A stretch of 64,000 nt of DNA, from assembly GCA_023053685.1 (NCBI GenBank), contig JALIGW010000020.1, positions 364,001 to 428,000 on the forward strand, written 5' to 3'. The position numbers and the translations under genes are program-made. The DNA comes from Diadophis punctatus similis. Lineage: Eukaryota > Chordata > Lepidosauria > Squamata > Dipsadidae. Positions 46,367-57,417 of this stretch are shown in pieces. The stretch's first letter is position 1, and each line of letters begins with the position of its first letter. The notes below the pieces were generated by a model. That model was not told where the DNA came from. It searched no databases and was given only the letters and a program-made list of their open reading frames with translations.

Positions 46367-47269
46367 TAGTCGATCCATTTTGTTCAAAGTAATATCAGCT
46401 GTATTCATTGGCAATGGTTTCTTAGAGGATCTTCTAAATTAAAGTGCGATCTGCCACTTCTGCAAGATGTATCCCCTACTGATTGCATGACTTGATAAGT
46501 GGGGTGGGACTGAATATTGCAGTGTCAAAATATCCCTTCGCCAGGGTTATTATATCCATGGTCAGGGAAATGCCAGTGCATGCCAGATATGTTATTTTCA
46601 TGCACAGGGCCTTTGTGCATGAAGGGGCACCTCATATCTTTGCTGGGGGGGAGGGGGATTTCTGACTTCTGCTACCTGCTCTGTTCCATCGTAGCCCCAC
46701 ACTGGTAAAAGATTGAGAGATCCCCATTACATAAATGCCAGCACACTGTCATTTGCTTAAAAGGCAATGGTGGCTTGCTATCGTAGTGAGCATTCAATCA
46801 CCAGGAAACAATAGCAGTGCATTCCCTTTTGTTTTTGCGAACAGGAGGGAAGGTGGTCCGTTTAGCACTAAACTCAAGGTGGGGGAAGAGGACACACTTA
46901 GTTACCAGCCCACAAAGAAGTCCCCATTGGCTGGCAGTTTCTGCCTCGAACAATTGGTCAGAAAGGACAATCGCTGATTGGCTGGCTGTTCCCTGCACGC
47001 GACAGACTCATCCAGATGCCAGCGCTGATGCTGATGGCTTGAAAGTAGTCAAAACAGCCCGATGAGCCTTAGATGCCTGTTTTGCTGGCGTCGGAAGGAT
47101 TGAGAGGTAGAAAAACAACTTGAAGTGCTTCAAGTATAGGGAACCAGCTGAATAATTAGGAGCAGATTAATTAATGGGGTGTGATAAATGAGAGTGAGAT
47201 CACAAAGAGCTGCTGGCAACCAAAGTAGAAAATGTTAACCTAGAGGGGAGAGTGCTGTGGCTTGGTATA
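46367..47269. other. Intergenic, nothing recognised
   Basis: No gene, RNA or bounded repeat could be supported in this stretch. Confidence 0.35.
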
Positions 47270-47653
47270 CAAATAGTCCTCAACTTGCCACCAGAACTGG
47301 GACCAGAATTTCTACTGCTAAGCAAGTCAGTTGTTAAGGAAGCCACACCCGATTTCTGCACAGTAGCAAATCACTGCTGTTAAGTGAATCATGCAGTTGT
47401 TAAGCTAATCCAGCTCCCCTCATTGTTTCTGCTTGTCTGAAGCCAGCCGGAAAGGTCACAATTGGTGATCACATTATCGCAAGATGCTACAAACATCGTA
47501 AATAGATACCAAGTGGCTGAATTTTGATCACGTGACTGTGGGGATGCTGCAACAGTGGTAAGGGCAAAGACTGATTGTAAGTCTCTTATTTTTCAGTGCT
47601 GTTGTGACTTTGAATTGTTGCTAAATGAATGGTTGTAAATTGAGGACTACCTG
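47270..47653 (+). mobile_element. TA-type MITE, copy 8
   Basis: Left end 'aaatagtcctcaacttgcc', right end 'aaattgaggactacctg' followed by TA. Family phrases 'gatcacgtgactgtgggg' and 'gttaagtgaatc' are present. Confidence 0.65.
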
Positions 47654-47696
47654 TAAGGTAGCTTTGTAAAATGCCTCATGTGGAATCAAACTTCAT

Positions 47697-47950
47697 ATTT
47701 CTTGCAGGATATGCTGCACTGTCTGAGCGATATTAGTTATTTGAGCTTCTACTAGTCTCATTTGCATGACTTTACTAGTTGCATGGTTTTCTTGGCATGA
47801 TCTTGTATGTAGCAGAAAGTTGGTATTCTGGATCTTCTCTACCTTCTCCCCAAGTGTTGCGCCTGGCAGCTGATGTTGCTGTAGAAGAATTGAAGTCCTC
47901 CTCCTGGGAAGCAGAGGTGATGCAAGGGACATCCTGTTGATCATCTGCCT
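47697..47950 (-). pseudogene. Possible broken exon, minus strand
   Basis: On the - strand a good acceptor (ttgctttcaccccag) precedes sequence with two protein-like frames: ADDQQDVPCITSASQEE for the first ~110 bp and, in another frame, KVEKIQNTNFLLHTR followed by MQMRLVEAQITNIAQTVQHI. A single frameshift between them would give an acidic/Ser-rich stretch followed by a short helix, a layout seen in Myb/SANT-like and transposon-derived proteins. No family is established and the call is tentative. Confidence 0.3.
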
Positions 47951-48045
47951 GGGGTGAAAGCAAACCAAAATGGTAGTGAATATGGATAAATCTGGGTAAT
48001 TTTCAAAAGACATTGGGGAGAGACAGGTGGTTAACAGACCTAGAG

Positions 48046-48139
48046 CAGCAATGTCCAACCTTGGTAATTTTAAGACATGGGGACTTTAAGTTGAGTTGAA
48101 GTCCACAGGTCTTAAAGTTGCCAAGGTTGGTCAACCTTG
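48046..48139. mobile_element. Short palindromic hAT MITE
   Basis: Left cagcaatgtccaacc, right ggttggtcaaccttg; flanks ACCTAGAG (48038-48045) and ACCTAGAA (48140-48147). Same family as 3831-3974. Confidence 0.75.
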
Positions 48140-48240
48140 ACCTAGAACTTGGGTATCTGGTTAAGATGACAAAATTAGAGTCTTTCTTTGCTTAGCCTGA
48201 AATTGTTCCTTGGGACTTGCATTCAGTGGGATATCCTTAC

Positions 48241-48410
48241 CAGGGGTGGGTTCTGGATCCTTTTGCTGCCAGTTTGCTGCGTGCGCAGCAATGAAAAAAT
48301 CCAAGATGGCGGCGCCCACGGAGACACCAACAGAACCGGTTCCATGACATCATCACCGAACTACTAACGGTTCTAAAGAACCAGTTAGAACCGGTAGGAA
48401 CCCACCTCTG
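48241..48410. mobile_element. 170 bp hAT MITE ('aggtgggttc' family)
   Basis: Left caggggtgggttctgg, right taggaacccacctctg; perfect 8 bp flanks ATCCTTAC (48233-48240 and 48411-48418). Confidence 0.85.
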
Positions 48411-49600
48411 ATCCTTACACCTTGCCACCTTGTGCATTTGTACTGGAGATAATCTTCAGCAGATAAGACTTCTTTTATTTGGCATGTTTGCTTTAAAATG
48501 TGTTCTAATTTTATGCCTTTCATTTTTTTATACCTACATTGTGGAAAAGGTTACTCAAGACCTAAAGAGTGCAGGGAGAAAGGGGTTGGACCACCTTTCT
48601 GCAGAACAGAACAAAAAACATAAGCTGTTTATGGAAAGTAAGCAATTTAAGAAGAGCCAAGGCTCTTGGATAGCAAAACTCACTGGGGACTTGCTAGTGA
48701 GTTTTGGCACCAACCAAAGGCAGACAAGAGTGACTTCATCATTTCACAGGCTGTTTACTTTTGGCAGCTTTTCTCATTTTGAGTTGCAAAAATTTTGTTT
48801 ACCATGCCGGCTAGGAATTGTGGGAAATGTAGTCCTAACATAGTGTGATGGTACCAAACTTGGCTCTTTCTATTCATTTTTTTTGTAAAAAAAATTGCAT
48901 AGAAGGTTTTGAAAGATGATTGGACAAATCCAATCCAGGGAAGAAAAATCTATCAATCAGAACCATTGCTATCGGAAGTCTTGGCCTAAGGCAGGATTCT
49001 TCTTTTTAAGTACTTAAGAGACTTCAAATAGCATTGGGAACACAGGGTACAAAATTTCCATTTTAGAATATTAGAGACTCCTATAGAAAATGAGAGGGAA
49101 GAGGGAAAATCTCCTAGAAAGACTATTTTCATCTTGTCTGTCTTCTAGCAATCACAATATAAGCAAAAGCAAAGATACTTCTTGCACTCCAAACTTGTCT
49201 TAAAAAATAAATGTAGAAACAGGTTTCCAACCATAAAAAGCTGGTTCACACAATATGTAACACTTGATCAGTTAAAAAACTTCACAAAGCATGTGCAGGT
49301 AGTGTCAGCCTTGGTTGGGTTGAGTTGGGTCACAGTTTTGTACCTTACTATGTTTTATGAATCCAAACTGTTTCATTAGTTTCCAGTTCAATGTGTTATT
49401 ATGCTATAACCTAGAAAACGATTTAGTAAACAGGTTAGAAAGGTTATATGAATCCAGCTCCAATTACCAACATAAGAGATCGCAAGTTAAATTGTTATTA
49501 TTTCTGGCTAGATCTCAAAAGTTGCTTGCATGAGGCTTTACCAAAAGATCCCACACTGAGTCAATTTTGATGTCGTGTTTTGTCTGGACATCATATAAAC
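48411..49600. other. Intergenic, nothing recognised
   Basis: AT-rich sequence. An open frame of 137 codons from 48430 has no recognisable domain, splice context or codon bias, so I do not call it. Confidence 0.35.
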
Positions 49601-50760
49601 CTCAGAGTTTGCAGGTGGCAGACCTGTCCGCTCCCGGCCTCCCCCTCCCCCACTTTTCAAGGTGCAACGTCTTCATAACACTGAGGCTCTATTTTGCAGC
49701 CGAGAGTCAAGCTGATGCGCACGGCTTTCTCCCCCAATTCGCACGTTTCTCTCGTCCCCACCCCAAAACCCCCAATAAGGCTGGATTATCCCCAACATCA
49801 CGCCGCCCGGGACAGAAGGCGGAACGGGGGCAGGTGGGTGCGGAGAACTCCAGGCAGGGAGACGGTGTGCAATTTGCAAAAAGCCCCTCCTGCCTTTCGG
49901 AGCAATTAGCTCAGCTCCTCTCCCACCCTCCTCCCACCCCTTCAGGCGACCCGCGGGGGGGGGACGTGGGGAGGCGGCGCGTGCTGCCCGTCGGCGACAC
50001 ACATCATTACAGCTGTCTCTCCCCCGACCTCGACCCCCCCCCGTCTCTTCCACCCGCCAGGCAGCTGCCAGCGAGCGGCGCAACAAAGCCAGTTTTGGCT
50101 GCCCCCCTCCCCCCCGCCGGCGGCGACCCGCTTTCCCCGCGTGCCCAAACTGAGCTAAGCAGCCAATTAGCGCCTCGGATGCCCAACCGCGCCCCGCCCA
50201 ACCCCGTCCTCTCTCCCCTCCCGCGCCCCGCTCGGCCCGCGCTCGCCAGCCGTTCCCCAAGTGCGGGCGACGATGCGCGGCGCGGCGCGGAGGCGCTAAA
50301 GCAGCCCGGCGGGTGGAGAGACTGCAGTGGGCGGCCGCGGGCGGCGCTGGCCCGGATTTGCGCCCGTGGTGGGGATCGTCGGGCAACACGCGGGGCAAAG
50401 CCGGAGCCAGGTGAGGGCGGCGCGCGGTGGCAATTCGGGGAAGGGGCGCAGTGTGAGGAGCGGGCGCTTCCTGCGCCTCCGCGGTCCCCGTGCAAATGTA
50501 GCGCAGGGCAGGGAAACGGGCAAGTAATCCGGTCCTTACGGATACCTAATTCGTGGGCTATTGTGGGGGGACGGGGGTAACCGACCTTCCTTGCAGGAAT
50601 TCTCGCTGGCGGCCGCGCAACAGAGGGGATTTGGCCACGGCCCGAAAAATCAGTGTGTACAAAACAAAAGGCTGGGCGCTCACACAGCACGCTTGGTCGG
50701 GCGCATTGTTGTGCGGCTGCCTTCCCGACACAGGAAGTTTGGTCGGTGGTAAACCTGCTC
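49600..50760 (+). promoter_or_regulatory. CpG island, probable promoter of a gene outside the window
   Basis: About 1.1 kb of GC-rich, CpG-dense sequence with GC-box-like motifs (ccccgccc near 50195) and no TATA box. A consensus donor (CCAG|gtgagg) at 50410/50411 would end a non-coding or partly coding first exon on the + strand. Open frames on both strands through the island are Pro/Arg/Ala-rich artefacts. Direction is inferred from the donor only. No coding exon follows within the window. Confidence 0.6.
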
Positions 50761-52854
<2,094 letters not shown>

Positions 52855-53467
52855 CAGTGGTTCCCAACCTTTCTAATGCCGCGACCCCTTAATATAGTTC
52901 CTCATGTTGTGGTGACCCCCAACCATAAAATTATTTTCGTTGCTACTTCATAACTGTAATTTTGCTACTGTTATGAATCGTAATGTAAATATCTAATATG
53001 CAGGATGTATTTTCATTGTTACAAATTGAACATAATTAAATCATAGCGATTAATCACAAAAACAATATGTAATTATGCCAGATCAGAAATTCTCGGGCCA
53101 GTCTTTGCAAGAGCACAAGGAATATCATCTTCCACAACAAATCTACTTCTGTATTTAGACTTGATAACCAACAAGTGTACAGCAATATTTCTCAATCTCA
53201 GCAACTTTTAAGGTGCCTAGACTTCAACTCCCAGAATTCAAAGCAAAGCTGGCCCCTTAGCTGATGTCGTCAAAGCTCGGCCGCCAGGCGTCACAAACGC
53301 CTCTCACCGAATGGCACCTCTCCCAACCAATCAGAGGGCTTGGGCGAGTTGAGTCGATATGGCCAGGCTTGTGGCAGTGGGGGGGGAGCTGAAGATGCCG
53401 GGGCGACCCCTGGGAAATGGTGGTTCGACCCCCAAAGGGGTCCCGACCCCCAGGTTGGGAACCACTG
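52855..53467 (+). mobile_element. SPIN (Space Invader) non-autonomous hAT element
   Basis: Left cagtggttcccaacc, right ggttgggaaccactg; perfect 8 bp flanks CCTTAGAG (52847-52854 and 53468-53475). The first ~220 bp ('ccgcgaccccttaatatag', 'cataactgtaattttgcta', 'gaatcgtaatgtaaat') match, from memory, the SPIN_NA consensus almost base for base. The middle (~53080-53340) is foreign, including a half copy of the 'cttcaactcccag' MITE. The last ~130 bp matches the end of the 20195-20983 element. Confidence 0.9.
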
Positions 53468-53488
53468 CCTTAGAGTATTGTTTTTTAA

Positions 53489-53640
53489 CAGATTCATATT
53501 CCTCCTTTCCTCTCTAACAGTGTTTAAGGTAGCATACATAACACTCCCTCCTCCTGGTTTTTCCCCAGAACAACAACCTTGTGAAGTGGGTTGGGCTGAC
53601 AGAGTGACTGGCACCAGAGTTTTCCCATTGCCAGCACCCA
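53489..53640 (-). repeat. Possible Sauria-type SINE fragment
   Basis: 'ccagaacaacaaccttgtgaag' type sequence and 'gtgactggcacc' resemble the middle of the SINE at 17219-17508. Partial and worn. Confidence 0.4.
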
Positions 53641-53696
53641 TTCCTAGGCAGTGACGTCTTGTCTAGTCCATGAGGAGGGGGCCTTCAATTGGACTA

Positions 53697-54570
53697 CAGA
53701 ATAACAGAGTCAGAAAGGACCTTGGAGGTCTTCTAGTCCAATCCCCTGCTTAGGCAGGAAACCCTATACCCGTGATGGCGAACTTATGGCACGCGTGCCA
53801 TAGGTGGCACACAGAGCCATATCTGAGGGCATGTGAGGCGTTGCCCTATGTGAGCTCCAGCACGCATGTGCGCGCTGGCCAGCTGATTTTCAGCCTTCCG
53901 GAGGGCGAGGGGGAGGTCATTTTCGCCTCCCCCAGGTTCAGGAAAGCCTCCAAAGCCTGTGGATGGCGAAAAACGGACCCAACAGGCCTACTGGAAGTTT
54001 GGAAACAAACTTCCGGTTGGGCCCTTGGGCCATTTTTTACCCTCCCCAGGCTTCAGGCTTTCCTGAAGCCTGGGGAGGGTGAAAAATGGCCCAATGGCCC
54101 AACCAGAAGTTCGTTTCCAAACTTCCAGTAGGCCTGTTGGGTCCGTTTTTCGCCATCCACAGGCTCCAGAGGCTTTAGTGAGCCCTGCACACATGCGCGG
54201 GAGGAGCAGCACGTGGGGGGTTGTGTGTGCATGCGCGGGGGTGGGCATTGCATTATGGGTATGGGCACGCACGCACATGCCCTTTTGTCACCCAAGCAAA
54301 AAAGGTTTGCCATCACTGCCCTATACCATTTCAGACCAATGTTGTCCAATCTCTTCTTAAAAACCTCCAGTGTTGGAGCATTTACAACTTCTGGAGGCAA
54401 ATCATTCCACTGATTAATTGTTCTAACTGTCAGGAAATGTCTCCTTAGTTCTAGGTTGGTTCTCTCCTTGGTTAGTTTCCATCCATTGCTCCTTATTCTG
54501 CCTTCAGGTGCTTTGAAGAATAGGTTGACCCCTTCATCTTTGTGGTACCCTCTTAGATATTGGGACACTG
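53697..54570 (-). mobile_element. CR1-clade LINE 3' end, minus strand, interrupted by a hAT element
   Basis: On the - strand, 54328-54570 encodes the CR1 C-terminus (GWKLTKERTNLELRRHFLTV, then [20 protein letters not shown]). After the hAT insertion, 53697-53761 supplies the CR1 tail ('ggactagaagacctccaagg'). The two pieces rejoin perfectly once the hAT and one CCCTATACC copy are removed. Confidence 0.85.
53771..54319 (-). mobile_element. hAT element inserted in CR1 (copy A)
   Basis: Ends cgtgatggcgaac and gtttgccatcactg are inverted; flanks CCCTATACC at 53762-53770 and 54319-54327 (8-9 bp). The centre is a large palindrome around 54055-54060 ('caggctttcctgaagcctg'). Related to 55227-55819, in the same orientation relative to CR1. 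Confidence 0.8.
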
Positions 54571-55009
54571 TGGAGGGAGGTACATGGCTACAATCTGCTC
54601 CCCTGTATAAACTCTATAGAAATAAAAATCTGAGTTCATAAGACCCATAGATGAGCATTTCTAAGATACCAAATCCTTGGAAAGTTTTACTTTTGTGATT
54701 TTTTTCATACTGTTCTTAGACAGAATGTTTTTGTTTTGTGTAATTTGATCGTCAAGGGCCCAGATGTGAAGGCGTTAAAAAAGTTTCCTGGGTAGCTTCT
54801 TTTTCTTGTAATGGTCCAGCAAACAAATAAACACCTTTCAATGGGTTACATTTTACAAGCTTTTTCATGGTGACTTCAATTATCAGGAGAAAAAAACATT
54901 GGGGCATAATTTTAGCATCACGACCTATTTGATGTGTCTAAAGCAATCGTTCAACCAAAACAAAGCTTATATAATGCTTATCCATATAAGTCACATTATA
55001 ACGAACATA

Positions 55010-55900
55010 AAGAAACAATGGATGGAAACTAAGCAAGGAAGGAACCAACCTAGAAATACAGGTAATCCTTGAGTTATGAATGTAATGGAGCTTGCCAATT
55101 ACTGTAAGGAAAAAAATTCCTGACAGTGAGAACAATTAATCAGTGGAATGGATTGCCTCCAGAAGTTGCAGGTTCTTCATTACTGGAGGCTTTTAAGAAG
55201 AGCCACTTGTCTGAAATGGTATAGGGCAGTGATGGCTAACTTTTTTGCCATCGCATGCCAAAAGCGGGGGGAGCGTGTGTGTGTGTGCCCACACCCATAA
55301 TTCAATGTACCCCCCCCCATGCATGTGCACGTGACCCCTGCACACTCCCCCTGCTTTTGGCACGCAATGGCATGGTGGGCCAGGTAGGCCCGTTTTTTTG
55401 CCCTCCCCAGGCTCCAGAGGCTTTCTAGGAGCCTGGGGAGGGCAAAAACGGCCTTCCCCATCCCCCCGGATGCTGGAAATGCCCCGTTTCCTGACTTCCG
55501 ATGGGATCGGAAGGCCCATTTTTCACTGTCCCCAGCCTCCAGAGGCTTTCCTGGAGGCTGGGGAGGCCAAAAACAGTCTCCACCACCTCCCCAGAGGCCC
55601 TCTGGAGGCCAGAAATGCCCTCCCAGAGCCTCCACGCGAGCCCTTTACTTACCTCAAAATGGGCCGCGTAGACTCCTGGGAGGGGGCGTGGCCTGCCAAA
55701 ATTCAGGTGACCACCATGCGCGTGCGCACTGGAGCTGATCTATGGCAATGGCTCCCGTACCAGCAGATATGGCTCTGTGTGCCACCTGTGGCACGCATGC
55801 CATAGGTTCACCGTCACGGGTATAGGGTCTCCTGCTTGAGCAGGGGGGTTAGACTACTGTAGAAGACCTCTAAGGTCCCTTCTGACTCTGTTCTGTATTC
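55010..55900 (+). mobile_element. CR1-clade LINE 3' end, plus strand, interrupted by a hAT element
   Basis: 'ttcctgacagtgagaac', 'atcagtggaatggattgcct' and 'ctggaggcttttaagaag' are the CR1 C-terminal coding region (worn). It continues after the hAT with 'ctcctgcttgagcagg' and 'agaagacctctaaggtccct'. A short piece of unrelated sequence interrupts ~55060-55105. Confidence 0.75.
55227..55819 (+). mobile_element. hAT element inserted in CR1 (copy B)
   Basis: Left cagtgatggctaac, right 'ggttcaccgtcacgg'; perfect 8 bp flanks GTATAGGG (55219-55226 and 55820-55827). The interior has the same near-end phrases as copy A ('gatatggctctgtgtgccac') and a palindromic centre of 'ccaggctccagaggc' units. Confidence 0.85.
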
Positions 55901-56363
55901 TAAATAAGAGGTGCAAGTAACTTATCTCCAAATTATTCTGAATCTTCTACCTCTTTGTAGCATGGCTTTCCATTTCATGACTTGATTTCCTTATCCCTAC
56001 AGTACAGAATGCAGTGGTCACGTTGCATCCTGCCTTGAACTAATTTGTGAGGATGAGAGCCAGGAGTATACAGAACATTTTGATTTTGAAACATTTTGCA
56101 GTCGAAAGACCCTGTTTTGGGTTCTGGCAAATTCACAGGAAGCTTTCCATACTGTTCCAGCCAACTCAGACATGTTCTGAGTCTGAACGCCTCCATCGAG
56201 GTCAGAACAGCATTAGGACACTTGCCAATGGTTGGAAGTTCCATCCAGACATGAAACATTTTTAATACAAAATGTTTTGCAAGATTAATACCATTCTACA
56301 TTACCAGTGCCTCTCCTGCTTTTGAAAGGAACCATCATTATACAAGTTACAAATCTCTACTCC
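55901..56363. other. Intergenic, nothing recognised
   Basis: No coding or repeat feature supported. Confidence 0.35.
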
Positions 56364-56470
56364 AAGGCTGTCCAACCTTGCAACTGTAAGACTTGTGGAC
56401 AATGCTGGCTGGGGAATTCTGGGAGTAGAAGTGCACAGGTCTTAAAGTTGGCAAGGTTGGACACTCCTGC
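56364..56470. mobile_element. Short palindromic hAT MITE
   Basis: Left aaggctgtccaacc, right ggttggacactcctgc; flanks TCTACTCC (56356-56363 and 56471-56478). Same family as 3831-3974. Confidence 0.75.
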
Positions 56471-57216
56471 TCTACTCCAAGCAAGCTGTGTGCTGATGGG
56501 CTTTTCCAACAGGCAGGTTGCTAAGCATTTTCACCTGGAACACAGACAAACTTTGATGGCCAATGAATATGCTTAACATTTTTTTGTCAACAGGATCAGA
56601 GTGGATTAGCAAAATGGGTGGTGAGGGTAAGTTTTGACCCCCCCTTCAAAAAAACCCCTATGCTAAACCTATTTTAAGGTATACATTACCATATTCCTGA
56701 AATACTACCTATTCTCAGCAACTGAGAGCCATATGAAAGAGATTTGGGGAACACCTGTAGTTTGGAATCTCTAGTTACCTGAACGTTAGCAGCTGTAGCA
56801 AACTTTGGCACTCAGCATATCTGTAATGTAATATTTGGTTTGCCTTTGAAACCTGAAGCTTTCTATTCAGATCCGTGCTGGGCTTTCAATTGCCCTGTTG
56901 GAGAAAAAGGACAGCTAAGACTGCACTGTCTAGCAGTGGCTCCCTTGGAGCTTCTGCTGTGCAGAGGACCTTTTTCACTGGAGATATCAAAGTGTCTCAT
57001 AATACACCTCATTTGTTGTGTAGCCTGGCTGTGGCTTCTACCCAAGATCTTAGCAAAGTTATGTGGGTTTTTGCTAATTGTATTCTTAGACATATTTTTC
57101 TTTGGCTTTCCTCTCCTCCTTGAATGCCAACAAAATGCAGACAATTCAATCTAAGCTGCCCATAGCTTTAATGGTGGAGTTGAAGGTTGTCCAGAGGATG
57201 ATGCAATTGTCTAAGC
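56471..57216. other. Intergenic, nothing recognised
   Basis: The open frame at 56840-57154 gives a hydrophobic peptide on one strand and a basic one on the other. Neither resembles a known family. Confidence 0.35.
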
Positions 57217-57336
57217 CAGTGTTTCTCAATCTCAGTAACATTAAGAAGGATGGACTTCAACTCCTAGCATACTGGCTGGGGAATTCTTGGAGTTGAAGTC
57301 TACCCATCTGAAAGTTGCTGAGGTTGAAAAACACTG
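57217..57336. mobile_element. Short palindromic hAT-like MITE, variant ends
   Basis: Left cagtgtttctcaatctcag, right 'gctgaggttgaaaaacactg'; core 'gacttcaactcctag' and its complement. Clear flanking duplication not found. Confidence 0.6.
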
Positions 57337-57417
57337 ATTTCCAGTCATACTGATGGTGCCAAATGCAGGAATGGAGCTTACACCGTCAATGGTAAGAGTT
57401 GGGAACAACACTGCTAC

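Noticed and set aside
48430..48843. 137-codon open frame as a gene
   Set aside because: No recognisable domain, no promoter or splice context; typical chance frame in AT-rich sequence.
49567..50580. 337-codon open frame through the CpG island
   Set aside because: Pro/Arg/Ala-rich on every frame and both strands, as expected for GC-rich DNA; no conserved domain.
53771..55819. Could the CACGCATGTG-type arrays be a CRISPR or tandem array?
   Set aside because: The repeats are palindromic parts of two hAT elements, not regularly spaced direct repeats with spacers; the genome is vertebrate.
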